Below, piece by piece: positions 24,708 through 32,551 of a stretch of DNA of 40,766 nt. Within the stretch, counting starts at the first letter, position 1. Every line of letters begins with the position of its first letter. The stretch comes from Alphaproteobacteria bacterium (lineage in GTDB: Bacteria; Pseudomonadota; Alphaproteobacteria; UBA9219), in the NCBI GenBank assembly GCA_031291435.1, contig JARLJC010000284.1, positions 1-40,766 on the forward strand. Direction: 5' to 3'. Below the pieces are notes generated by a model. That model was given only the letters and a program-made list of their open reading frames with translations. It ran no database searches and was not told where the DNA came from. The position numbers and the translations under genes are program-made.

Positions 24708-25640
24708 TCAGCCATTGATGACGACGCGGCGCATGGCCAGCTCAAGTATATCCTGACTGATGATCAGTTCGCCGTTTTTGTCGTTCTTGCCGCCTGCGGA
24801 TTTGGAGGCCTGGCGGCGGCGGAAAATCGCCGAGGTCTGACACAGCACGACAACGTCTTCGATCTGCGCCGGGTTGGTGACATTGATCAGGACTCGGGCG
24901 ATGAACCCGTCGCGCGAAATATCGGCGAGGCGATACCCCGCCTTGAGAGCGCGGTCGAGATAAAATTCCGCGACCCCCGCCAGCATGCGGTGCACGTCGC
25001 CCTGCAGGGCCTGGTGCGGCGACATCACCACGGGTGTGCCGGGCAAGGTCAATGTGACGCCGAACAGATGATCGACTTCGCTGCCTTCGACCAGTTTGTT
25101 CGTCGTGCCGACGACAAGGGCGTGACTGAGTTCCGACGTAGCTTCGATCAGCGCGTCGAGTTCAGCCAGGAGTTCTTCATCCTCGCGGTCGTCGATCAGA
25201 TCGAGGCGCGGCAGCAGCAGCATGACTTTCTCGCTGGCGCTCCGCATCGCGATATGCCGCGCGCGCGCCAGCGCATCGACGTTGCGCGGATTATGGACGA
25301 TGACGACTTTGTCGAACGAAGCCTCGGCGGCGATGCGCTTGGCCAGCGCTTTCTTGCCCGACAAAGGCGGCCCCGCGATCAGGATTTCGTTGCCGAGGCG
25401 CAGTTCGCCGTAGGCCTGCGGGGTACGGGCGCGGTCGATCAGGTCGCGGATGTCGAACAGCAATTCGTCGAGTCCGGCGAGGTTGACTTCCATCGCTTTG
25501 ACCTCGAGCACTTCGAGGCTCAGTTCGACGGCATGCTTGCGCTTGCGCCGCTCGATGAGAAATTCCAAAAGGATGGGAGCCAGCACGACCGCTTCGAGAA
25601 TGGCGGCCAGAGACAGGATTTGATCGCCGAGTGCGGCCAT
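24708..25640 (-). CDS. Membrane-anchored AAA+-like protein with degenerate Walker motifs
   Basis: This 310-residue protein has one N-terminal membrane helix (about 10-28) followed by a basic 'IERRKRKH' stop and an AAA+ fold resembling FtsH-type ATPases. The P-loop is '[10 protein letters not shown]' (K96 present, the following Thr replaced by K97). The Walker B Asp-Glu pair is replaced by P144-R145 in '[12 protein letters not shown]'. The sensor-1 Asn is kept (VVGTTNK, N181). It may bind but not hydrolyse nucleotide. AAGGAA lies before the ATG. It faces the exopolysaccharide locus across the shared terminator; no functional link is evident. Confidence 0.75.
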   Translation of the reverse strand: MAALGDQILSLAAILEAVVLAPILLEFLIERRKRKHAVELSLEVLEVKAMEVNLAGLDELLFDIRDLIDRARTPQAYGELRLGNEILIAGPPLSGKKALAKRIAAEASFDKVVIVHNPRNVDALARARHIAMRSASEKVMLLLPRLDLIDDREDEELLAELDALIEATSELSHALVVGTTNKLVEGSEVDHLFGVTLTLPGTPVVMSPHQALQGDVHRMLAGVAEFYLDRALKAGYRLADISRDGFIARVLINVTNPAQIEDVVVLCQTSAIFRRRQASKSAGGKNDKNGELIISQDILELAMRRVVING

Positions 25641-25732
25641 GGAATGTTCCTTGCAATACTGCCCGTTGTTTAGCCGGAATGCCGCAATCTTGCCACAGGG
25701 ATTTGGTAAATAAGAGCCTGGAAAGAAGAAAG

Positions 25733-26194
25733 ATGCGCACCCTTACCCTTATAGGCGTTGCGGCGCTGGCCGCTCTTTGCGTGGCTCCTGCGGGGCAGGC
25801 CAGCGAGAATACCGTTTTAGGCACCGGGCTGGGCGCCGCCATCGGCGGCCTGTTCGGCAGCCAGATCGGGCACGGCGGCGGGCAACTGGCCGCTACCGGC
25901 CTCGGTGTGGCGGTGGGAGGCCTTATCGGCAACGGCATCGGGCACCAGATGGATGCCGAACCCTATTATCCGCAAACGCGTTATGTTGCCGCCGAACGGG
26001 CGCCGGTTTTCGTCTACACGCCTTATGCGCCGACTTATGTCGCGCCGCCTTCGCCGCCACCCATTTATATCGACGAAGATAACGGGACTTATTGCCGGGA
26101 ATATTCGCAGACCGTGCGCATCGGCGGACGGGCGCGGGAAAGTTATGGCACCGCCTGCCTGCAACCCGACGGCAGCTGGCGCATTGTAGAATAA
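25733..26194 (+). CDS. Exported glycine-zipper protein (17-kDa surface-antigen-like)
   Basis: This 153-residue protein has a signal peptide ([20 protein letters not shown]) and a glycine-zipper domain at about 28-70, with repeated small-residue patterns '[15 protein letters not shown]' and '[15 protein letters not shown]', as in Rickettsia 17-kDa antigens and other alphaproteobacterial envelope proteins. A Tyr/Pro-rich linker follows, then a C-terminal '[22 protein letters not shown]' region (shown in part) whose two cysteines may pair. The start was chosen for GAAAGAAG just upstream and the clean signal peptide. It probably sits in or near the outer membrane; function is unknown. Confidence 0.85.
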   Translation: MRTLTLIGVAALAALCVAPAGQASENTVLGTGLGAAIGGLFGSQIGHGGGQLAATGLGVAVGGLIGNGIGHQMDAEPYYPQTRYVAAERAPVFVYTPYAPTYVAPPSPPPIYIDEDNGTYCREYSQTVRIGGRARESYGTACLQPDGSWRIVE

Positions 26195-26320
26195 CAGAAG
26201 AAAATAGAAACGACTGGCGATAGCCGGCGGAGCCCCAATTCTTCAAGAAGTTCGTATTTCCCCAATAATTCATTGACATAACAAGAGACATTTTATGGGA
26301 CATTAGTAAGGATATCTTAA

Positions 26321-26349
26321 TGGACAAAATATAGAGTATAATCTATATA
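26321..26349 (+). promoter_or_regulatory. Candidate promoter of the Fic gene
   Basis: TGGACA (26321-26326), 17 bases, then TATATA (26344-26349) lies about 40 bases before the Fic start in the AT-rich spacer 26195-26390. An alternative -10, TATAAT, occurs at 26337-26342 but without a -35 at the right distance. A TTGACA at 26273-26278 also has no matched -10. AT-rich DNA often yields chance matches, so this is tentative. Confidence 0.4.
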
Positions 26350-26390
26350 TGTGTTTTATATTAAAGCCTTAGACAACAGCTAATTTGGAC

Positions 26391-27602
26391 ATGGATATGC
26401 GCACCGAAACGACACATCCTTGGATCAGCTTTAGACTAAACTTGCAGAAGGCTTCTCCAAAGTTGTGGCAGCTGTTGGGCGAAGCGAAATCCAAATGCCA
26501 GCATCTGGCAGGTGTGCCACTTAAGCCAGCTATCGCCAAGAACATGCACGCCATTTATTTAGCAAGAGGCGCATTAGCGACTACGGCCATAGAGGGAAAC
26601 ACTCTATCGGAAAAAGAAGCGCTCAAGGTTGTTAAAGGGAAAAGCAATCTTCCTAAATCGCAGAAGTATTTAGCTAAAGAAATTGAAAACATTCTTACCG
26701 TTACCAATGACATTATGGATGAAGTGGAGAAACGAGGAGACAAAGACATCTCTTCCGACGACATAAAAAAATATAATGGATTTATTTTGGATGGACTTGC
26801 AGTTGAAGACCACGTAGTCCCAGGAAAATACCGAGACTGCGGCATCGAAGTTTCAACTTATATCGGCCCCACTCAGGAAGATGTAACTAAGTTGGTCGAA
26901 GATTTTTGCGCGTGGATGAATGGGCAGACATTTAAAGTCACTAGCGACGACCCCCTCATAAATGCCATTATTAAGGCAATCGTCGCCCACATATATATGG
27001 CTTGGATTCACCCTTTTGGTGACGGAAATGGTCGCACTTCAAGAATTTTAGAATTTCGCTTTCTAATGGAAGGCGGAGTCCCTTCGCCCGCCGCTCATTT
27101 ACTTAGCAATCATTACAACAAAACTCGTACTGAATATTATAAACGGCTAGAAGGGGCCTCCAAAAATGGGGGCGATCTTTTACCATTCCTGGGATATGCG
27201 ATTGAAGGATTTGTCGACGAACTCCGGGAGCAGCTTAAAGACGTCAAAAAGCAGCAGTGGGAGGTCGCTTGGCAGAACTATATTCATGAAGTATTAGGCG
27301 ACAAAAAGAATGCATCCATCCAGCGGCAGTTAAGGCTATTACTTGCTCTTCCGCCAAATAATGAATACTATTCGAAAGCAGAGCTTGTTGAACTCAGCCC
27401 CCAGATTGCTCGGTTATATGCAAACAAAACAACGAAAACCTTAAGTCGTGACGTGAACAACCTCAAGAAACTGGGGCTCATTAAAATCGAAGATGGAAAA
27501 ATATCCGCAAAGGCTGAGATCATTCTAAGTTTCTTGCCACGCAGCAAACGGGGCGTTTTGCCCGCCAGCTTTGAGGATGATGCTGAAGAATCCTTCAAAT
27601 GA
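26391..27602 (+). CDS. Fic-family AMP-transferase (class II, self-inhibited)
   Basis: Fic enzymes usually transfer AMP from ATP to target-protein hydroxyls. This roughly 403-residue protein has an N-terminal inhibitory helix motif 'TTAIEGN' near residue 65, the complete Fic motif 'HPFGDGNGRTSR' with catalytic His near 207, and a C-terminal winged-helix-like segment (SKAELVELSP, LSRDVNNLKKLGLIKI). The start is ATG at 26391 or 26397; ribosome sites are weak. Codon and base use are strikingly AT-rich compared with both neighbours (about one third G+C in 26641-26700 by hand count), so it is probably acquired. No antitoxin gene is adjacent, which fits a class II protein carrying its own inhibitor. 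Confidence 0.93.
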   Translation: MDMRTETTHPWISFRLNLQKASPKLWQLLGEAKSKCQHLAGVPLKPAIAKNMHAIYLARGALATTAIEGNTLSEKEALKVVKGKSNLPKSQKYLAKEIENILTVTNDIMDEVEKRGDKDISSDDIKKYNGFILDGLAVEDHVVPGKYRDCGIEVSTYIGPTQEDVTKLVEDFCAWMNGQTFKVTSDDPLINAIIKAIVAHIYMAWIHPFGDGNGRTSRILEFRFLMEGGVPSPAAHLLSNHYNKTRTEYYKRLEGASKNGGDLLPFLGYAIEGFVDELREQLKDVKKQQWEVAWQNYIHEVLGDKKNASIQRQLRLLLALPPNNEYYSKAELVELSPQIARLYANKTTKTLSRDVNNLKKLGLIKIEDGKISAKAEIILSFLPRSKRGVLPASFEDDAEESFK

Positions 27603-27651
27603 ATCTTTGCTAGCGCGATAACAATCTCACCCAAACCTCTACTTTGATTCC

Positions 27652-29346
27652 CTACTGGCTGACGCGCAGATTCGAGAGCGAGTCGCCGATGGCGCTGAAA
27701 ATCGTGCTGAGCTGCGACGTGGTAGGCGAAGCGAAGTAGTAGTTCACCGCCGTGGCGCAGCTTTGCAATTCGGCGGTATTGATGCCGCCGCTGGTGCCAA
27801 GGCCGATGGTATAGATATAGATGCCCTGATTTTTCATTGCCGTGCACAGCGCCAGCGTTTTGCTGTCGAGCTTGCTGACGGCGGTGCTGCTGCTGGTCGA
27901 GCCGGTGAGGCCTGAACCCAGGAACCAGTAGGCGCCATGAGACGTATTATCGATGGTGTTTTCGCCGTCGGTGACCAGCACGATGGCCTTGGCCATGCCC
28001 TGCGTATTGTAATCAAGCGGCAGGCTATTAGCGTCCATCGTGCCGCCCCATTGCCCGCGCCAGCGCGGCGACAGCATGTTCCAGCCCCATTCAAGCCCCT
28101 GATTGATGAGGGTGTCACCCTGCGCCGACATGCTGGTGATGGCGTTCGTAAGTGTGGTCGCATTATTGGTCATCGGGGTGACCTGCTGCGAGCAGAGCAA
28201 ATTCGGCCCCTTGTTGGTGGTATTGAGCGGCGAGGCATAAGTGTAATTCGGCGTGCATTTGGTGGTCGAATTCACGGTGCAGCTCGCTACCGTGGTGCAG
28301 GTATCCGCGATCTGGACGCAGCTGTAGCCGTTGGTGGCCGAGCAGGTCGGTGACACGTTCGAACAGCTCGCCCCCTTGCAGCGTTTATAGGTCGTCACGC
28401 ATTTCTGGTAACTGGCGATCGTTTTCCAGTTGTTATAAGCGGCGTTGCCGATACCGTCGGTATTAAGATTGTCGCTGGTCCAGTAATACTGGCCGAACAA
28501 AGTGCTGGCCGTGGTCTGCGAGGGCGGATCGTCGGTGATGTCTTCGCCATTCTGGCGGGCATCGACACAGCCGCCCCAGCTGCCGCTGGGGCCCCAGTCG
28601 AGCGGCGTGGTGGTGCCGTCGTAAGTATAATTCGCGTTGATCCATGTTGGGTGGCTGGTGCCGATATTGACCGCCTGCGAGAACGGCACGATGCCGACCC
28701 ATAATTTGCCGTTGGTCGAGGTGGTAGCGCCGCCGAACAAAGTATTCACCAATGTCTTCGATGCAGTTTGCAGGGCCTGAATCTTGCTGACGCTGCCGCC
28801 CGCCGATTGCGACATCGAGCCGGTGTTATCGAGAACCATTACCAGTTCAAGCCCCGTCACCGCGCGCGAAATATGCGAATTGGCGGTGACGGTGATCTGC
28901 TTGACCCCCACCACGCCCATGAAAGTGGTCGGCAAGGTGGCGGTCGCCGACAAATTGAAATTGGTATTGGTGCTGTCGGCGGTGACCGAGGAACCGGTCA
29001 GCGTCGCGCCCATATAGCCGTTGAAATTGCTGTTCAGGTATTTCGCGGTTTCGGAATTGAGGCTGGTGGTGCTGACGGTCGACCCGGCGGCGAGCCCGGC
29101 GGCGTCGAGCGAAAACTGCAGTTTCGACTGCACCATCTGCATGCGGGCGGTATCGATGGCGATGCCGGTGAAGCCCAGCATCGCCGTCATCGAAATCACC
29201 AGCAGAGGCAGCGTCATGCCGGATTCGGAACGCAGGAAACGCAGGAAAGGATTGCGGGAACCGCGTTCACGGGGCAGGACGAAATAGCGCCGCGCGCCGC
29301 GCCATGCGGTCTTTGTCCGTTTCGTCAGGGCTCGAAGATTTTTCAT
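27652..29346 (-). CDS. TadG-like pilus-assembly protein with VWA domain
   Basis: This 564-residue protein has a basic N-terminal tail, a TadE/TadG-type segment with one membrane helix at about 45-64 (TLPLLVISMTAMLGFTGIAI) followed by 'DTARMQMVQSKLQFSLDAAGLA', and a von Willebrand A domain from about 166 with an intact MIDAS motif (D173 in LDNTGSMS). Inside the VWA domain is an inserted Cys-rich loop with nine cysteines at 316-385. TadG proteins help assemble Flp/Tad pili or stabilise them at the surface. The start at 29346 has AGGAGA upstream. It ends a minus-strand run with two TadE-like genes; the core tad ATPase and secretin genes are not in the window. Confidence 0.9.
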   Translation of the reverse strand: MKNLRALTKRTKTAWRGARRYFVLPRERGSRNPFLRFLRSESGMTLPLLVISMTAMLGFTGIAIDTARMQMVQSKLQFSLDAAGLAAGSTVSTTSLNSETAKYLNSNFNGYMGATLTGSSVTADSTNTNFNLSATATLPTTFMGVVGVKQITVTANSHISRAVTGLELVMVLDNTGSMSQSAGGSVSKIQALQTASKTLVNTLFGGATTSTNGKLWVGIVPFSQAVNIGTSHPTWINANYTYDGTTTPLDWGPSGSWGGCVDARQNGEDITDDPPSQTTASTLFGQYYWTSDNLNTDGIGNAAYNNWKTIASYQKCVTTYKRCKGASCSNVSPTCSATNGYSCVQIADTCTTVASCTVNSTTKCTPNYTYASPLNTTNKGPNLLCSQQVTPMTNNATTLTNAITSMSAQGDTLINQGLEWGWNMLSPRWRGQWGGTMDANSLPLDYNTQGMAKAIVLVTDGENTIDNTSHGAYWFLGSGLTGSTSSSTAVSKLDSKTLALCTAMKNQGIYIYTIGLGTSGGINTAELQSCATAVNYYFASPTTSQLSTIFSAIGDSLSNLRVSQ

Positions 29347-29362
29347 CTTGTTCTTGTTCTCC

Positions 29363-29977
29363 TCATGTCGGCGGGGTGACAAGCGGGCTGAGCCGCGGCT
29401 TGTAAACCGCCACGCGATACACGGTGTTTTGCGTGAAGATGCCGGCGTTCAGGAACATCGGCGTGAATTTGTAATAAACTTCCGAGATGATGACGTTGTC
29501 GTTGGCGTTAAGCGTGAGGCCGTTCGGCAGTAGGGCTTTGCCGTTGGTGGTGCCGATCTGGCTGGTCGAAACCAGCGACCCGCCGCCGCTATATTGCCAT
29601 TCGACGATGGGATTGCCGGTGGCGGGCTGGAACACCGAACTGATAATGACGACGCCGTTATTGGCGAAGGGCAGCGGCGACATCAACTGCCCCGCCGCCA
29701 GCAGGATATCGTTGAGATTGGCTTTGGTGACGGTCTGGTACTGGGTAACGATGTCGGTCACGCTGTAGGCGATGCGATCGACGCGTTCATTGACCAGCAG
29801 GCAATAGGCGCCATCCGACGCGCCCAGCAGCATCAGGACCCACATCGGCAGCGTCAGCGCGAACTCGACCGCGGCGATGCCGCGCGTGCCGCGGCGAAGC
29901 CGAAGTTTCGCTTCGGCGAAAACGGGGCGCGCGCGATCGCGCAAAGCTCCCCATTTCTGTTTAACCGTACGGTTCAT
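29363..29977 (-). CDS. TadE-like pseudopilin
   Basis: This 204-residue protein has a basic N-terminal leader (LRLRRGTRG) directly before the TadE hydrophobic helix 'IAAVEFALTLPMWVLMLLG', with the pilin-type Glu after 'AAV'. TadE-like pseudopilins are processed by a prepilin peptidase and help assemble Tad pili. The rest is a beta-rich periplasmic domain. The ATG at 29977 overlaps the preceding TadE-like gene by 17 bases, and the TadG-like gene starts 16 bases after its stop, so all three are one operon. Confidence 0.88.
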   Translation of the reverse strand: MNRTVKQKWGALRDRARPVFAEAKLRLRRGTRGIAAVEFALTLPMWVLMLLGASDGAYCLLVNERVDRIAYSVTDIVTQYQTVTKANLNDILLAAGQLMSPLPFANNGVVIISSVFQPATGNPIVEWQYSGGGSLVSTSQIGTTNGKALLPNGLTLNANDNVIISEVYYKFTPMFLNAGIFTQNTVYRVAVYKPRLSPLVTPPT

Positions 29978-30476
29978 TGCGCACCACAATGGTGGAGGTA
30001 AGGTTGACGATGCCGTTGGTGCCCATCACCGCCGACATCATCGGCGTGAAGAGTTTCCACGGATAGGTGATGGTGTAGACGACGATCTGTTCCTGCGTCC
30101 CGTAACCCGAGCCGCCGCCGCCCTGGGCCGCGCCGGAGAAGCTGGTGTAGTCCCGCTCGGTCATTACCACGTTGGTGGTGGTGATAAGCGCGCCGTAGCT
30201 TTGCAGTTCCTTGACCAGAATCTGGCTGACGGTCTGGGCCTGGGTCTGGCCGGTCGCGGTATAGCCGGTCTTGGCGAGGCGCGATGTGTTGAAGGCGGCG
30301 TTTTCCAGCAATTGCTGCGCGCCGATCATCAGGCAGGTTTCGGTCGTGCCCATCACCATCATAAAAAAGATGGGCGCGATCAGCGCCATCTCCACGACGG
30401 TCGAGCCACGACGCAGCGCATCGCGCAGGCGCAGCGATACGCGGGCAAATTTCAAACGTGACAAAACACCGGCCAT
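29961..30476 (-). CDS. TadE-like pseudopilin
   Basis: This 171-residue protein has the same layout: a basic leader (RLRDALRRG), then the TadE helix 'STVVEMALIAPIFFMMVMG' with the conserved Glu, then a periplasmic domain containing a Gly-rich turn (AAQGGGGSGYG). It is the first of the three Tad-type genes. The ribosome site before the ATG is weak. A 77-base gap separates it from the upstream unknown gene, leaving room for a promoter, although read-through from that gene is also possible. Confidence 0.88.
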   Translation of the reverse strand: MAGVLSRLKFARVSLRLRDALRRGSTVVEMALIAPIFFMMVMGTTETCLMIGAQQLLENAAFNTSRLAKTGYTATGQTQAQTVSQILVKELQSYGALITTTNVVMTERDYTSFSGAAQGGGGSGYGTQEQIVVYTITYPWKLFTPMMSAVMGTNGIVNLTSTIVVRNEPYG

Positions 30477-30553
30477 TTCATGCGACCCAAAAATTCCCTA
30501 GAATGTCTGCAAAAGCAGGCGGATTCCCAAGTTTGAGTATCCCACCAAGCCCT

Positions 30554-31255
30554 TTAGAGGCGGTTAAGGAAAGGCGGCATTTTCAGGAGTTTCAGGATGT
30601 TAGAAAACAGATCGGTTTTAGGCGTATCAGCAAAACTGTTCAGTTTCAATGAGTTGCGATCCATTACGGTGAATGCGGTATTGCGAAAGGACGCATAACA
30701 GGCGTCAAGGCCGGGTTTCTTGGCGGTGATATGCAGCCGGGAGGCGGGTTCTGTCACAAAATTGACCCGGGGCACCAGATTGTCGATTCCGGCGGCCTTC
30801 ATCAGCAGGGTGAAATGTTGCAAGAAAGGGTTCGTGAGAACGGGCAGAAGCGCATCGCGCCGCGCGTCGGGCGGCGCCTCATCGGCAACGATCGCGATGC
30901 AGACGCGGGTCTGATCGGGCAGGTCGAAACGAAGACTCGCATTATCGTTGGCGACGCGATCTTCCCTGCGTTTGGCCAGCGGCAAACGGGCATTTCCATC
31001 CGCGGCAATGCTCCATGTGATTTCCGGCAGGGCGAAGAGCATTTCAAGACCCGCGCCGATTTTTTCGGCGATATAATCGGCGCGGGGCTGATCGGGATCG
31101 TCCCGCAAATTTTCCGCGGCCGCCAACAGGCTTTTCAGGGCCATCCATTCCGAACGAATGTCGGGCGCCAGATAACTGCACCCCCTATCGACAAGCGGCA
31201 AGGTCGCTTCCCGCCGGGGGCGTTCGGAAACAGAGCGGTCGCTAAATCTGTCCAT
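30554..31255 (-). CDS. Hypothetical protein, 233 aa
   Basis: I do not recognise this protein. It has no signal peptide or membrane helix. Visible features are a central helical region (ALKSLLAAAENLRDDPDQPRADYIAEKIGAG, shown in part as 'SLLAAAENLRDD') and a basic C terminus (FSNILKLLKMPPFLNRL). The ATG at 31255 has GAGG 7 bases upstream. It lies 30 bases after the HEPN-like gene and before the Tad-type genes on the same strand. Codon use is like that of the neighbours. No function is proposed. Confidence 0.7.
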   Translation of the reverse strand: MDRFSDRSVSERPRREATLPLVDRGCSYLAPDIRSEWMALKSLLAAAENLRDDPDQPRADYIAEKIGAGLEMLFALPEITWSIAADGNARLPLAKRREDRVANDNASLRFDLPDQTRVCIAIVADEAPPDARRDALLPVLTNPFLQHFTLLMKAAGIDNLVPRVNFVTEPASRLHITAKKPGLDACYASFRNTAFTVMDRNSLKLNSFADTPKTDLFSNILKLLKMPPFLNRL

Positions 31256-31285
31256 CAACGACCTCGCCTTTCGGGAGCAACGCGA

Positions 31286-32218
31286 TCAGCCGACTTCCTT
31301 CATGCGGAAGTCGTACAGCGCGTCGTCCTCGCGCGCGGCGGCGAGGGCGGCGCTGGCATTCTCCGCCGGATCGGCGCCCGATTTGCGGCGATGCATGGCA
31401 ACGGCTTCGGCCATCAGCGAGATCAAAGCGCTGGCCATGCCGAACAACTGGGTCGCTTCGTCGACGGTCACGGCGATTTCGGCGGTGACGAGGGGGTTGC
31501 GATAGTGATCCTTGACCTGCGCCAGCATTTGCACCACGCGCTTGTCGGGACGGTCGGTCTTGTCTTCTTCTTCGGAAAGGGCCGCGAGTTTCTTCACATA
31601 AACCGAATAATTGCGTTCCGATTTCGCGGGCGCGGAGCCGACATAGGTTTCGTAATAGCTGCGCAGCATGATTTCGACGGCGCGCAGCGTATGCATGACG
31701 GCGGCCGTGCCCAGACTGAACGCGAGAGCGCGCCCCGCCGAGGCGAATTCCTTCTGCGACGCGACCGGGATCGAGGAACGCAGGCTTTCCGAGAAAATCT
31801 CTTCGGCGTTTTCGGCGAGATCGAAGGTCGAATAAATCCCGCGCTTGCCCGCGACGTAAGTGGGGGCGCGGTTCAGTTCCGCCGCCAGCGCATGTTCGAA
31901 TTTTTCCAGCAGGCCGCGCAGCATGGCGAGCTCATGCATATCGATGTGGTCTTCGCCTTGCTGTTCGCGCAGCTGCTTGGTGGCGGGGTCGATGAAATAG
32001 CGGTTGAAGATGGCGCCGATTTTATTGAGCAGCTTGACCGCGTCGGTCTTCGACGAATTCAGCACGATGGCGTCGCCCTTGATGAAACCGTCAAGCAGGG
32101 TCTGGGCTTCGCTGAGCGGACCGAACATATCGGCGATGCGCGCCCCGCCTTCGGCGGCGAACAAGCCGTGAAGCTTGGCCCCTAATTCATAGAATCGATA
32201 GGCGTTAAGCTGTTTCAT
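31286..32218 (-). CDS. HEPN-like hypothetical protein, 310 aa
   Basis: This helical, soluble protein has a C-terminal half that resembles HEPN-type domains: 'MHTLRAVEIMLRSYYETY' followed by 'VKDHYRNPLVTAE' and 'DEATQLFGMASALISLM'. In HEPN relatives the RNxxxH motif forms a ribonuclease site; here R240-N241 is kept but the His position is Thr, so RNase activity is doubtful. The N-terminal half is helical and not recognised. It is the first gene of the minus-strand run leading to the Tad-type genes. The HEPN link is my inference from the pattern, not a confirmed family match. Confidence 0.65.
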   Translation of the reverse strand: MKQLNAYRFYELGAKLHGLFAAEGGARIADMFGPLSEAQTLLDGFIKGDAIVLNSSKTDAVKLLNKIGAIFNRYFIDPATKQLREQQGEDHIDMHELAMLRGLLEKFEHALAAELNRAPTYVAGKRGIYSTFDLAENAEEIFSESLRSSIPVASQKEFASAGRALAFSLGTAAVMHTLRAVEIMLRSYYETYVGSAPAKSERNYSVYVKKLAALSEEEDKTDRPDKRVVQMLAQVKDHYRNPLVTAEIAVTVDEATQLFGMASALISLMAEAVAMHRRKSGADPAENASAALAAAREDDALYDFRMKEVG

Positions 32219-32551
32219 TGTTAAATCGCTTCCGTAAAAAACCGTCGCTTAAGACACCGCGCGCACGGGTTGCAATATCCGGTAATTTCCTGCCCAACAA
32301 GGCGGGATTTAATTTCGCCTTTTTGAGGCTCTTTTCGTTACGAAACCACATCAGATTCGTCAATGCGTTATTTATAGGCAAGCCCTGCGCTTTGCGCCTT
32401 TATCGTGGCATAAACGCTTCGATAAAGACGATTGCGGACAGTATGGTTAATATTAACTACTTATCGCACGCAAAAAAAACTGGAGAATCGCGGGCACCCG
32501 CCGGTAATGTCATATAAGCTTCTTACGCCCCTCCTCCTTCAGAGAGTTTTC
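32219..32551. other. Divergent intergenic region without a convincing gene
   Basis: This 333-base gap lies between the HEPN-like gene (minus) and the ThyX-like gene (plus) and is less G+C-rich than its surroundings. It holds two GANTC sites (32354, 32485) and a TTAATATTAA palindrome (32447-32456). No good -35/-10 pair stands out. The open frame crossing it on the plus strand has no coding character and I do not call it. Confidence 0.5.

Noticed and set aside
26391-27602. Fic/antitoxin two-gene toxin-antitoxin module
   Set aside because: There is no small antitoxin gene on either side; the inhibitory helix is within the same protein.
26195-27651. Attachment-site direct repeats flanking the Fic gene
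   Set aside because: Only short, imperfect matches (for example GCGATAG and GCGATAA) were found; no tRNA or integrase accompanies them.
32218-32517. 99-codon plus-strand open frame in the divergent gap before the ThyX-like gene
   Set aside because: No ribosome site, unusual basic composition and overlap with presumed promoter DNA. It is not supported as a gene.
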